Part shown: positions 18,495-27,026 of the stretch, in pieces
Position numbering within the stretch: the first letter of the stretch is position 1
Layout: every line of letters starts with the position of its first letter
DNA from: Polaribacter sp.
GTDB lineage: Bacteria > Bacteroidota > Bacteroidia > Flavobacteriales > Flavobacteriaceae
Assembly (NCBI GenBank): GCA_029238315.1
Contig: JAQWGI010000025.1
Coordinates: 1-64,000 of the forward strand
Reading direction: 5' to 3'
Length of the DNA: 64,000 nt
Program-made: the position numbers and the translations under genes
The notes under the pieces: model-generated
Seen by the model: the letters and a program-made list of their open reading frames with translations, nothing else
The model's database searches: none
What the model was told of the DNA's origin: nothing

Positions 18495-18965
18495 ATGGGG
18501 AAATTATTTTTATTTTTTAGCTTATCAATTGCTACACTTTTTACAGCAAAATCACAAGTAATTTCTAAAAATGCAATTGGTCTTCGAGGGAATTACAATA
18601 ACGATTTTAGAACAGAAATAACTTATCAAAGCATTATTGGGTATACCAATAGGTTAGAAGTAAACTTGGGCCTTTTTAAACAAGAAGATGATGCTAAATA
18701 TTTTAAAGCAACAACTATTTTTCAATGGGTGTGGCAGCTTGCAAACAAACTTAACTGGCATTCTGGTTTTGGTGGTGGTGTTGGTAATTACAAAGACAAT
18801 TCAAAATCTAAAACATTTACATTTGCTACAGGAAGTGTTGGCATAGAGTACAATTTTAAGGCCCCAGTTATTATGGCTTTAGATTACCATCAAGAGTATG
18901 GTTTTTATGATGTCTATGAAGGATTAAAATCTAATATTGGTTTAAGTTTACGTTATCAATTTTAA
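18495..18965 (+). CDS. small outer-membrane beta-barrel protein of unknown function
   Basis: A 156-aa exported protein. The signal peptide MGKLFLFFSLSIATLFTAKSQ ends near residue 21. The mature part shows alternating beta-strands: NAIGLRGNYNN, RTEITYQSIIG, RLEVNLGLF, TIFQWVWQL, GSVGIEYNF and SLRYQF. The last residue is Phe, the usual signal for barrel insertion. Size and strand number suggest an eight-stranded barrel. I do not recognise a named family; many flavobacterial outer-membrane beta-barrel proteins look like this. It lies between divergent mpl and the separately promoted kdsA. Confidence 0.82.
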   Translation: MGKLFLFFSLSIATLFTAKSQVISKNAIGLRGNYNNDFRTEITYQSIIGYTNRLEVNLGLFKQEDDAKYFKATTIFQWVWQLANKLNWHSGFGGGVGNYKDNSKSKTFTFATGSVGIEYNFKAPVIMALDYHQEYGFYDVYEGLKSNIGLSLRYQF

Positions 18966-19034
18966 CTATTTATTTAGTAAGAATTTCTTTTAAGTAGAAG
19001 TTAGATTCTATAAATAAAAACAATATTTATTTTG

Positions 19035-19042
19035 TATTTTTG
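19035..19042 (+). promoter_or_regulatory. -7 promoter element of kdsA
   Basis: TATTTTTG fits TAnnTTTG and ends 16 bases before the kdsA ATG. No clear -33 element. Confidence 0.4.
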
Positions 19043-19058
19043 TTGAAAATATTTTTCA

Positions 19059-19877
19059 ATGGATATCACTTTAATTCCCAATATTAAACATACAGATTCA
19101 AACAATTTTTTTCTACTTGCGGGCCCCTGCTCTATTGAAGGAGAAGAAATGGCAATGCGAATTGCTGAAAAGGTATTAGAAGTTACCAATAAGCTAGAAA
19201 TTCCGTTTATTTTTAAAGGGAGTTTTAAAAAAGCAAACCGAAGTAGAGTTGATAGTTTTACAGGAATTGGAGATGAAAAAGCATTAAAAATATTACGTAA
19301 AGTCTCAGAAACTTTCAACGTACCAACAGTTACAGATATCCATGAAGTCTCTGATGCAGAAAAAGCAGCACAATATGTAGACGTGCTACAAATTCCTGCA
19401 TTTTTGGTTCGTCAAACAGATTTAGTTGTGGCAGCAGCAAAAACAGGAAAAGTTGTCAATCTTAAAAAAGGTCAATTTATGAGTCCTTCTGCAATGCAAC
19501 ATGCTGTAAAAAAAGTAACAGATTCTGGAAATGATCAGGTAATGATTACCGATAGAGGAACCATGTTTGGTTATCAAGATATGATAGTTGATTTTAGAGG
19601 GATTCCTGAAATGCGTCAATTTGCGCCTACTGTTTTAGACATTACCCACTCTTTACAGCAACCAAATCAAACTTCTGGTGTTACGGGAGGAAGACCAGAA
19701 ATGATTGAAACAATTGCAAGAGCTGGAATTGTAAATAATGTTGATGGACTGTTTTTAGAAACACATTTTGATCCTGCAAACGCAAAAAGTGATGGTGCAA
19801 ATATGTTGCATTTAAACCATTTAGAGGGATTATTGAGCAATTTAGTTGCCATTAGAAAAACGATAAACAACTTATAA
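19059..19877 (+). CDS. kdsA: 3-deoxy-8-phosphooctulonate (KDO-8-P) synthase
   Basis: Condenses D-arabinose 5-phosphate with phosphoenolpyruvate to KDO-8-P, the first committed step to the KDO of lipopolysaccharide inner core. The DAHP/KDO synthase barrel shows LLAGPCSIEGEE near residue 20, PFIFKGSFKKANRSR, VPTVTDIHEVSDAE, LQIPAFLVRQTDLV, and TDRGTMFGYQDMIVDFRGIPEMRQF, with the C-terminal FLETHFDPANAKSDGANML. The 272-aa length is normal. It is monocistronic and convergent with the DUF3820 gene. Confidence 0.97.
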   Translation: MDITLIPNIKHTDSNNFFLLAGPCSIEGEEMAMRIAEKVLEVTNKLEIPFIFKGSFKKANRSRVDSFTGIGDEKALKILRKVSETFNVPTVTDIHEVSDAEKAAQYVDVLQIPAFLVRQTDLVVAAAKTGKVVNLKKGQFMSPSAMQHAVKKVTDSGNDQVMITDRGTMFGYQDMIVDFRGIPEMRQFAPTVLDITHSLQQPNQTSGVTGGRPEMIETIARAGIVNNVDGLFLETHFDPANAKSDGANMLHLNHLEGLLSNLVAIRKTINNL

Positions 19878-19901
19878 CTTTTTATCTTACAAAGTTTATA
19901 A

Positions 19902-20111
19902 TTATCTCAGTTTTCGGAGTAAATCTTCCAATCCGTTTAATTTCAATTCATACACTAACCCCAACATCTTACCTAGCTTTCCTGGTGGAAAACCCTTGTT
20001 ATTATACCAAACAACATAATGTTCAGGCAACTCTATTAAGTAGCTGCCTTTGTATTTTCCAAAAGGCATTTTTGCTTTAGCAGTATCTAATAAAAACTGT
20101 CTGTTTTGCAT
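19902..20111 (-). CDS. DUF3820 family protein
   Basis: A 69-aa protein matching the DUF3820 pattern: an N-terminal MPFGKYKGSYLIELPEHYVVWY and a central FPPGKLGKMLGLVYELKLNGL. This family is small and widespread; annotation as a quorum-sensing regulator exists, but I know of no firm function. The ORF overlaps the upstream gene by one base (stop/start ATTAAT arrangement), so the two are very likely co-transcribed and translated. Confidence 0.85.
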   Translation of the reverse strand: MQNRQFLLDTAKAKMPFGKYKGSYLIELPEHYVVWYNNKGFPPGKLGKMLGLVYELKLNGLEDLLRKLR

Positions 20112-21319
20112 TAATCTTTAGTATCAACAAATTCTTGCAAATAAGAATAACGAGGTGTAAGTTTTCCATTTTCCGTCATTTTTGCTCTTGATAAAACACC
20201 TTTCTTATCATTGTTAAAAAAAGCAGGAATCACATTTTCTAAAAACAAAGAACCAAAACCTTCACTAGCATCTTTTGGCAATTCGCAAGGCAAGTTATCA
20301 ACCGCCATGACAACAATAGCACTTTCATGATTAAAACCTACTTCTGATCCTGTTTTTGGATTATAACCATAAATTGGGTCTGCAATGGTTGATGGACGAA
20401 TTGTTGATGCAACAGGGCCATCAATATCACAGGATATATCTGCCACAAATTTAATTTTAAAATCTGGTGATTTGGCATCTTCTTTAGTATATAAGAATGG
20501 AGAACCATCTCCAAAAAAATGACCAGCAATAAAATAATCGGTTACTTTAGCAAAACGATTAAAATCAGACATGTAGTTTTCTGGATGGTTGTAAAAATCT
20601 TTATTGTCAATAACCTGTCCATCTTTACGTTTGTTATAATCAAGCACATCAACCAAACAATATACTGGTTCAGTAAACGTATCTTTCAAATAAGAGTTTA
20701 CAGAAACTTTTTTGATAGCCATTGCGTCTAACATCTCCTTGGCTCCGTAAGCAACTTTTCCGCTTCCTGTTAATAAAATTTTTATTGCTGGCAACTCAAT
20801 ATTTTTAAGTTCAGAAATTAAACTCTTCTGATCAGTTAAACTTTCTGCCTTTGGTAAATTAAACGTTTTATTCTTTAAACCAATTGCTCTAAATCCGTTG
20901 TATGCACCTACGATTCCTGCATAACGCCCAAAGCCAATTAATCTAGCACCATTATCTTTAACAATGGTTTCATGGTCGTATAATTCGATTTTTTTTTCTA
21001 AAATCACCTGTAATAATCTACGATTATAAGGTTGCTTTTTTATGGTGTGCGAAAAGAAAAAATATTTTTTATTCGGAATTAAAGCTTCTTTAGGAACCTC
21101 TTTAACACCAAGCAATACATCACAATCACTAACATCATTAACAACTTCAAAACCTGCTTTTCTGTATGCTTCATCAGAAAACACACGAATATCGGAGCTT
21201 TCTACTTTAATAATTGCGTTTGAGAATTGTTTCTGAAACTCTTGTAATTTTGCAGGAGAAAAAACAACCCTTCTATCTGGTGGGTTTTTACGCTCTTTTA
21301 TAATTCCGAATTTCATCAT
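20111..21319 (-). CDS. AlaDH/PNT N-domain NAD(P)-dependent dehydrogenase (saccharopine-dehydrogenase-like)
   Basis: A cytoplasmic oxidoreductase of 402 aa. The N-terminus MMKFGIIKERKNPPDRRVVFSP is the alanine dehydrogenase/transhydrogenase N-domain signature. An active-site-like loop follows at YDHETIVKDNGARLIGFGRYAG. The nucleotide fold begins near IKILLTGSGKVAYGAKEML (GxGxxG). The C-terminal VADISCDIDGPVASTIRPSTIADP is typical of lysine-forming saccharopine dehydrogenases (LYS1-like) and related enzymes. True lysine/saccharopine activity cannot be decided from sequence. There are two possible ATGs in tandem; the first is used. It is followed by DUF3820 with a one-base overlap. Confidence 0.8.
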   Translation of the reverse strand: MMKFGIIKERKNPPDRRVVFSPAKLQEFQKQFSNAIIKVESSDIRVFSDEAYRKAGFEVVNDVSDCDVLLGVKEVPKEALIPNKKYFFFSHTIKKQPYNRRLLQVILEKKIELYDHETIVKDNGARLIGFGRYAGIVGAYNGFRAIGLKNKTFNLPKAESLTDQKSLISELKNIELPAIKILLTGSGKVAYGAKEMLDAMAIKKVSVNSYLKDTFTEPVYCLVDVLDYNKRKDGQVIDNKDFYNHPENYMSDFNRFAKVTDYFIAGHFFGDGSPFLYTKEDAKSPDFKIKFVADISCDIDGPVASTIRPSTIADPIYGYNPKTGSEVGFNHESAIVVMAVDNLPCELPKDASEGFGSLFLENVIPAFFNNDKKGVLSRAKMTENGKLTPRYSYLQEFVDTKD

Positions 21320-21481
21320 TTTAACAAGTATTTATTTTGCTCGAAGATATTCCATTTTATAAAGCTATACAAACGCAATTATTATTGTTTTTATTATTAA
21401 ATTTGCATGCTGTTCTTTAGAATGGTTTTTTGAAATCTTTTTTTTAAAAACTTTGTGTTTTACAAAAAAAACAAAAAAAAC

Positions 21482-21873
21482 GGGGACGACTGGTTTTGAC
21501 AGCGAGACGCGTTAAAATGTAAGCATACCGAGGAATGAAGTTACTACTCGTAAAACTTATTTCAACACTTTTAAACGGCGAAGATAACTACGCTTTAGCT
21601 GCATAATCTGAATTACAGTAAGATTGGCCTAGTCCCGCAAGGCGGGAAAGCTTTATGTCCACGAACAGCCTTGGTTTACGGCGTTTCACTTTTGGACATC
21701 GTAAAAGTAAACATAGAAATTTTGGCACTTCGACAAAGTTTTGAAACTAAAGAAGATAAGCTTTTAGTAGATTGTTTTTAATCAGCTATAAGACGAAAAT
21801 TAATTAAAAACTAAGTATGTAGAAAGCCTTTTGGCCGCTTGTTTGGACCCGAGTTCGATTCTCGGCGTCTCCA
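21482..21873 (+). ncRNA. ssrA: transfer-messenger RNA (tmRNA, SsrA)
   Basis: The tRNA-like ends are clear: 5' GGGGACGACTGG and 3' ATTCTCGGCGTCTCCA pair as an acceptor and T arm. The T-loop core GTTCGATTC and an encoded CCA are present. The reading frame at 21577-21606 encodes GEDNYALAA and TAA, so stalled proteins receive a degradation tag of the Bacteroidota type. The preceding codon is AAC and the resume codon is likely GGC. Pseudoknot-forming GC blocks (GTCCCGCAAGGCGGGA) follow the tag. The 392-base length fits this phylum. SsrA rescues ribosomes with SmpB, which is not in the window. Confidence 0.97.
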
Positions 21874-21880
21874 CTTTTAA

Positions 21881-21920
21881 AAACCTCAACTAAATGATAA
21901 TCATTATGTTGAGGTTTTTT
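21881..21920 (+). terminator. terminator of ssrA
   Basis: AAACCTCAAC and GTTGAGGTTT form a stem around an AT loop that itself contains ATGATAATCAT; a run of T follows. It begins eight bases after the tmRNA CCA. Confidence 0.92.
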
Positions 21921-22022
21921 AATTAAACTTAATTTGCCAAAAAAAAAGTGTTTTTTTGTACTTTTTGATAAAACTCGTCTTAATTTTTGTTTAACTAAAA
22001 CATGGATTAATTAAACATTTTA

Positions 22023-22030
22023 TATCTTTG
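22023..22030 (+). promoter_or_regulatory. -7 promoter element of the photolyase operon
   Basis: TATCTTTG fits TAnnTTTG, 30 bases before the DUF2452 ATG. It is the only good promoter match before the six-gene run. Confidence 0.5.
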
Positions 22031-22060
22031 TAAAAAGATATAAAAGAAACTATATTTTAA

Positions 22061-22480
22061 ATGTCAGAAAGCAAAAAACCAGATCAAGTAGTTTTTAATA
22101 CAGAAACTCAAAAATATGATGCAGCATTAAAGCCATATGCAACCTCTGTTGGTGCTCCAGTAATTACAACCACAGATACTATTGCTTGGAAAAACAGAAG
22201 TATCAACAAAGTAAATCATAAAGTAAAAGCAAGGTATCTAGAGCTGAAAGAGGCGTATGACAAAATGCTAGAAGAATATGAGTACAATCAACTTATTTAC
22301 AACGCAAAATTTACATTTGAGCCAATAATTGGAGAAACATACCATTTATACAAAAGAGAAAATGAGGAAACTTTCCTCTCGATTATTGCACCCGAACAAT
22401 GTAATTTTAATGCAATAGGAAGTTTTTATTTAGATGCTGATCAAATCTGGAAAAAAATAGATAACGAACATGACAGATAA
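22061..22480 (+). CDS. DUF2452 domain-containing protein
   Basis: A 139-aa cytoplasmic protein matching DUF2452: KPDQVVFNTETQKYDAALKPYATSVGAP near the N-terminus, a helical middle (VKARYLELKEAYDKMLEEYEYNQ) and a C-terminal YHLYKRENEETFLSIIAPEQC. The family has no established activity. It is the first gene of the photolyase operon and overlaps the TIGR03643 gene by 11 bases. Physical linkage to photolyase genes suggests a role in light or repair biology, but this is inference. Confidence 0.85.
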   Translation: MSESKKPDQVVFNTETQKYDAALKPYATSVGAPVITTTDTIAWKNRSINKVNHKVKARYLELKEAYDKMLEEYEYNQLIYNAKFTFEPIIGETYHLYKRENEETFLSIIAPEQCNFNAIGSFYLDADQIWKKIDNEHDR

Positions 22481-22757
22481 TAAAAGTTATACAGAGAGAG
22501 AATTAGACAGAATTATAGAAATGGCCTGGGAAGATCGCACACCATTTGAAGCAATACTGTTTCAGTTTCAACTTACAGAAAAAGAGGTTATAAAAGTAAT
22601 GCGAGGAAACCTTAAACCTTCTAGTTTTAAACGTTGGAGAAAACGTGTAAATAGTGGGGTAAGTCAGAAGCATTTAAAAAAACGTAACTCAGATATTAAT
22701 CGGTTTAAATGTACTCGCCAAAAAGCAATTTCAGGAAATAAAATAAGTAAACGCTAA
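22470..22757 (+). CDS. TIGR03643/DUF2805 family small basic protein
   Basis: A 95-aa basic protein. The signature LDRIIEMAWEDRTPFEAILFQFQLTEKEVIKVMR and LKPSSFKRWRKRV is that of TIGR03643 (DUF2805). The first half resembles a small helical DNA-binding or sigma-factor-like helix-turn-helix; the tail is Lys/Arg-rich, so nucleic-acid binding is plausible but unproven. From general knowledge, members are often found near cryptochrome or photolyase genes. It overlaps DUF2452 by 11 bases and is directly abutted by the FAD-domain gene (stop TAA then ATG). Confidence 0.88.
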   Translation: MTDNKSYTERELDRIIEMAWEDRTPFEAILFQFQLTEKEVIKVMRGNLKPSSFKRWRKRVNSGVSQKHLKKRNSDINRFKCTRQKAISGNKISKR

Positions 22758-23876
22758 ATGGATGTATTCGAAAATGAAAACACCTTCTTCCCTACTTCGT
22801 ACGAAGAAGTTAAACAACGTTTAAAAACGATTGATCCTATTAAATATGGTAAAACTCGAAATTTCACTAACGGTGCTGTTACACATTTATCTCCCTACAT
22901 ATCACGGGGAATTATTTCAACAAAAATGATTTTTTTTGATGTTTTAAATCGTGGATACAATCCGAAACAAATAGAGAAATTTATTCAAGAATTGGCGTGG
23001 AGAGATTACTGGCAACAAATTTGGATTGCTAAAGGCGAAGCCATAAATCAGGATTTAAAAAACACACAAAATCCCGTTTCTAACACACAAATTTCTAATG
23101 CAATTGCTACTGCCACAACTAATATTGAAGCTATAGACAAAGCTATTACAGAGTTTTACAAAACAGGTTACATGCACAATCATTTAAGAATGTATGTAGC
23201 TGCTATTGCATGTAATATTGGGCAAAGCCACTGGTTAACTCCTGCAAAATGGATGTATTTTCATTTACTAGATGCAGACTGGGCTAGTAATGCTTTAAGC
23301 TGGCAATGGGTTGCTGGAGCTAATGCAAACAAAAAATATGTTGCCAATCAAGAGAACATCAATAAATATTGTTTTACCCAACAAAAAGATACTTTTTTAG
23401 ACATATCGTATGATGCATTTCAAACCTTAAAAACTCCAGATATCTTAAAACAAACAATTGTTCCTTATTTAACAACCGATTTACCTATATCAACAGAAAT
23501 TACAATAGATAAAAGTCTTCCTACTTGTATTTATAATTTTTACAATTTAGATCCTCTTTGGAAAAAAAACATTCAGGCAAACAGAATACTACTTTTAGAA
23601 CCCTCGCATTTTAAAAAATATCCCGTATCGCAAAAATCTATTGATTTTACAATTAGATTTTCTGACGAAAACATTGAAGATATTCAAATTTATGTAGGCG
23701 AATTTGATGCACTTATTTCAGAGCATACATTAGCAACGGTTTATTACAAAGAACATCCTTTAAGCATGCATTATGAAGGTGTAGAAGAATCTAGAGATTG
23801 GATGTTTGATGTGCAAGGATATCATTCATCTTTTTTTGCGTTCTGGAAAAAATGCAAAAAACAACTTAAATATTGA
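22758..23876 (+). CDS. antenna-less photolyase relative: FAD-binding domain plus C-terminal alpha/beta region
   Basis: A 372-aa protein whose first 210 residues match the FAD-binding helical domain of photolyases and cryptochromes: HLSPYISRGIISTKM, LAWRDYWQQIW, GYMHNHLRMYVAAIACNI and DADWASNALSWQWVAG. The usual N-terminal Rossmann antenna domain is missing; the protein begins about 30 residues before the FAD domain. After residue about 240 comes a C-terminal region of some 120 aa with a strand-helix-strand pattern (RILLLEPSHF...KSIDFTIRF...IQIYVGEFDAL). It could be a permuted alpha/beta domain. Whether it repairs DNA, senses light or acts with the adjacent photolyase is unknown. The start ATG abuts the TIGR03643 stop, and its own stop overlaps the TTG of the next gene. 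Confidence 0.8.
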   Translation: MDVFENENTFFPTSYEEVKQRLKTIDPIKYGKTRNFTNGAVTHLSPYISRGIISTKMIFFDVLNRGYNPKQIEKFIQELAWRDYWQQIWIAKGEAINQDLKNTQNPVSNTQISNAIATATTNIEAIDKAITEFYKTGYMHNHLRMYVAAIACNIGQSHWLTPAKWMYFHLLDADWASNALSWQWVAGANANKKYVANQENINKYCFTQQKDTFLDISYDAFQTLKTPDILKQTIVPYLTTDLPISTEITIDKSLPTCIYNFYNLDPLWKKNIQANRILLLEPSHFKKYPVSQKSIDFTIRFSDENIEDIQIYVGEFDALISEHTLATVYYKEHPLSMHYEGVEESRDWMFDVQGYHSSFFAFWKKCKKQLKY

Positions 23877-25333
23877 ACAAAAAGACTGTAAATATTGTTT
23901 GGTTAAAACGTGATATTCGTTCTCAGGATCATGAACCTTTGCAAAAAGCAATGCAAAGCGGAATTCCCTATTACATCATTTATATTTTTGAACCTTCTTT
24001 AATTGAGCATCCAGACACAAGCCCAAGGCATCTAAAGTTTATCTACCATTCAATCAAATCATTAAACAAAACGTTAGAACCTTTTAATAGAAATGTAGAA
24101 GTGTTTTATACAGAAGCTATTGAGGTATTTAATCACCTACAAGAAAATTATAATATTAAAACTATTTTCAGCTTTCAAGAAAGTGGCATACAACTTAGTT
24201 GGAATCGTGATAAAAAAATAAAAAAATTCTGCAGAAATCAACAAATCCACTGGAAAGAATATCAACGAGATGGTATACTTCGCGGTATAAAGAACAGAGA
24301 TTCTTGGAGTAAGCATTGGCATACTAAAATGCATACACCGGTAATTAAAAATTTTTATAGATTTACCAATCAAGAAAAAATAGAACACCCCTTTTCACTT
24401 CCTAAAGAGGTTAAAAATCAATGGGAAAAATACCCTAAACAATTTCAACCTGCTGGTGAAGAAAATGCATGGAAGTATTTAAAATCTTTTACAAATCAAA
24501 GAGGTTTTAACTATCAAAAGCATATTTCAAAACCAACCGAAAGCAGAATTGCTTGCAGTAGGCTATCGCCATTTTTAGCTTGGGGCAATTTAAGTATCAA
24601 ACAAGCATTTCAATTTATTGGTACGCATCCAAACGGCAAAAAAAATAGCAGGGCTTTTTCTGCAATGCTTACCAGACTACACTGGCATTGTCATTTTATT
24701 CAAAAATTTGAAACAGCTTGCAGCTACGAAACAGCTTGCATAAATAGTGGTTATGAATTATTAGTTCATAAAAAAAATGAGCATTTTTTAAAAGCATGGA
24801 AAACCGGTACAACAGGATATCCTTTAATTGATGCATGTATGAGAGCTGTAGAGCAAACAGGTTGGATTAACTTTAGAATGCGTGCAATGGTAGTTTCTTT
24901 TTTAACACTAAATTTAGATCAAGATTGGAGAGATGGCACGTATCCCTTAGCAAGACAATTTTTAGATTATGAGCCCGGCATCCATTATACGCAGTTTCAA
25001 ATGCAAGCAGGTACAACTGGAATTAATACTGTTCGCTTATACAATCCTGTAAAAAACTCTCAAGAACATGATCCAGAAGGAGTTTTTATAAAAAAATGGA
25101 TTCCAGAACTCGCAAATGTTCCAACTGAACATATTCATGAACCATGGAGGATGACAGCAATGGAACAAGTTTTCTGTAATGTTTCAATTGGCAAAGATTA
25201 TCCTTTACCAATCGTAAATTTAGAAGAAAGTGCTCGTGTAGCTAGAGAAAAAATTTGGGGACATAAAAAACATCCTGCTGTATTAAAAGAAAGAACGCAA
25301 ATACTGCAAGCACACGTAAATAGAAGAAAATGA
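23873..25333 (+). CDS. deoxyribodipyrimidine photolyase/cryptochrome-family protein
   Basis: A 486-aa light-dependent repair flavoprotein or photoreceptor of the photolyase superfamily. The N-terminal antenna domain begins [21 protein letters not shown]. The FAD domain shows [95 protein letters not shown] and a C-terminal RVAREKIWG. The start is TTG inside TTGA, overlapping the previous stop; the first internal ATG is past the antenna strand, so TTG is favoured. The stop overlaps the ATG of the DUF2256 gene. Class I-like CPD photolyase is a likely function, but a cryptochrome role cannot be excluded. Confidence 0.92.
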   Translation: MNKKTVNIVWLKRDIRSQDHEPLQKAMQSGIPYYIIYIFEPSLIEHPDTSPRHLKFIYHSIKSLNKTLEPFNRNVEVFYTEAIEVFNHLQENYNIKTIFSFQESGIQLSWNRDKKIKKFCRNQQIHWKEYQRDGILRGIKNRDSWSKHWHTKMHTPVIKNFYRFTNQEKIEHPFSLPKEVKNQWEKYPKQFQPAGEENAWKYLKSFTNQRGFNYQKHISKPTESRIACSRLSPFLAWGNLSIKQAFQFIGTHPNGKKNSRAFSAMLTRLHWHCHFIQKFETACSYETACINSGYELLVHKKNEHFLKAWKTGTTGYPLIDACMRAVEQTGWINFRMRAMVVSFLTLNLDQDWRDGTYPLARQFLDYEPGIHYTQFQMQAGTTGINTVRLYNPVKNSQEHDPEGVFIKKWIPELANVPTEHIHEPWRMTAMEQVFCNVSIGKDYPLPIVNLEESARVAREKIWGHKKHPAVLKERTQILQAHVNRRK

Positions 25334-25458
25334 AAAAACAACACCTTCCCAATAAAACATGTCTAGTATGTAAACTACCTTTTAATTGGCGGAAAAAATG
25401 GGAAAAGAATTGGAACGAGGTAAAATACTGTAGTGAACGCTGTAAAAGAAACAAATGA
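25330..25458 (+). CDS. DUF2256 zinc-ribbon protein, 42 aa
   Basis: A tiny gene absent from the ORF track. It encodes 42 aa with [18 protein letters not shown] and [11 protein letters not shown], the hallmark of DUF2256: two CxxC-like pairs for one metal ion, with basic and aromatic residues between. Both ends are translationally coupled: its ATG overlaps the photolyase TGA (ATGA) and its own TGA overlaps the ATG of the next gene. From general knowledge DUF2256 genes are often linked to photolyase genes. The protein may bind DNA, RNA or a partner. Function is not established. Confidence 0.93.
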   Translation: MKKQHLPNKTCLVCKLPFNWRKKWEKNWNEVKYCSERCKRNK

Positions 25459-26942
25459 AAGAAATCAACTTAATATTTCCGCATCAATTATTTAAAGAAT
25501 CACCAATTTTTGAATTGAATACCCCTATATATTTAATTGAAGAATTCTTGTTTTTCAAACAATATCCTTTTCATAAGCAAAAAATAGCATTTCATAGGGC
25601 AACGATGAAACGCTACCTAGATTTTCTTGAAAAAGAAAAAAAAAAAGAAGTAAACTATATCGAATCTATAACAGCTCTTTCTGATATTAGACTCTTAATT
25701 CCTAATTTAAAACAAAAGGGAATTGAACATATTAACTATATAGACACCACAGATAATTGGTTACAAAAAAGGTTGAAAACAGCTTTTCTAGAAAATGGAA
25801 TTACGGCAACAGAATATACTTCGCCTTTGTTTTTAAACACTAAAAAAGAATTAGGTCACTTTTTTAAAGCGGATAAGAAAAAGTTTCATCAAACTACATT
25901 TTATACAGAACAACGAAAAAAACAACACATACTCATTGATGATAATGGAAAACCTACTGGTGGTAAATGGACCTTTGATTCTGAAAATAGAAAAAAATAT
26001 CCTGCTAAAAAAATACCGCCTGTAATTCATTTTCCTGATGTAGATCGTTATTATGTAGAAGCTAAAAAATATGCAGAAACACATTTTAAAGAAAACTATG
26101 GAACTGTAACAACACAGTCCTTGTATCCAACAAATTTTAAAGAAACAGAATCTTGGTTACAGCAATTTTTTGACAACAGATTTATGGAATTTGGAACTTA
26201 TGAAGATGCAATTGTTGCAGAAAACTCTATCTTAAATCATAGCGTGCTAACACCCATGCTAAATATTGGCTTAATAACACCAAAAGAAATAATAAATGCA
26301 TGCTTAAATTACGCAAAAGAGAATACTATTCCTATTAATTCTACAGAGGGATTTGTACGACAGATTATTGGTTGGAGAGAATTTATAAGAGGTGTTTATG
26401 AAATTAAAGGAAGTGAAGAACGCACCACTAATTTCTGGAAATTTACAAAGAAGATTCCTGCTTCTTTTTACAACGGAACAACAGGTATAGCACCCATTGA
26501 TATTACTATTAAAAAAATACTAAAAACAGGTTACTGCCATCACATAGAGCGGCTAATGGTTTTAGGAAACTTTATGCTTCTGTGCGAATTTGATCCAGAT
26601 GAGGTTTACAAATGGTTTATGGAAATGTTTATAGATGCCTATGACTGGGTAATGGTTACAAACGTATATGGTATGAGTCAGTTTGCAGACGGTGGCCTAA
26701 TGGCAACAAAACCATACATAAGTGGCAGTAATTATTTAATGAAAATGAGCAACTATAAAAAAGGGCAATGGCAAGAAGTATGGGACGGACTTTTTTGGCG
26801 ATTTATGCACACGCACCGTGATTTCTTTTTATCTAATCCACGATTAGGAATGCTAGTTAGAATGTTTGATAAAATGCCAAATGAAAAACAACAAACACAT
26901 CTAAGCAATGGTGAAAACTATTTAAAAACTATAAATTTATAG
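25455..26942 (+). CDS. FeS-BCP/PhrB-like cryptochrome-photolyase lacking the cluster CxxC
   Basis: A 495-aa member of the bacterial (6-4) photolyase / CryB branch (COG3046). The N-terminal antenna domain starts [13 protein letters not shown]. The catalytic region has [35 protein letters not shown] (about 359-376) and [29 protein letters not shown]. In characterised members (Agrobacterium PhrB, Rhodobacter CryB) four Cys hold a [4Fe-4S] cluster, two of them as CxxC just after the SNY motif. Here that place reads [14 protein letters not shown] and no Cys occurs after residue about 377, so the cluster is probably absent. The gene is last in the operon, with ATGA coupling to DUF2256. Confidence 0.9.
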   Translation: MKEINLIFPHQLFKESPIFELNTPIYLIEEFLFFKQYPFHKQKIAFHRATMKRYLDFLEKEKKKEVNYIESITALSDIRLLIPNLKQKGIEHINYIDTTDNWLQKRLKTAFLENGITATEYTSPLFLNTKKELGHFFKADKKKFHQTTFYTEQRKKQHILIDDNGKPTGGKWTFDSENRKKYPAKKIPPVIHFPDVDRYYVEAKKYAETHFKENYGTVTTQSLYPTNFKETESWLQQFFDNRFMEFGTYEDAIVAENSILNHSVLTPMLNIGLITPKEIINACLNYAKENTIPINSTEGFVRQIIGWREFIRGVYEIKGSEERTTNFWKFTKKIPASFYNGTTGIAPIDITIKKILKTGYCHHIERLMVLGNFMLLCEFDPDEVYKWFMEMFIDAYDWVMVTNVYGMSQFADGGLMATKPYISGSNYLMKMSNYKKGQWQEVWDGLFWRFMHTHRDFFLSNPRLGMLVRMFDKMPNEKQQTHLSNGENYLKTINL

Positions 26943-27026
26943 CTATTATTAATTTTTATAATACACAAAAACAGGAAATAAAAATTGTAATTTATCGACA
27001 AATTTTAGAACTTAAAACAAATAAAA

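Noticed and set aside
22758-25333. The two photolyase-like genes as a single split gene
   Set aside because: Both have their own complete FAD-binding domain and different frames; they are separate paralogues, not a frameshifted gene.
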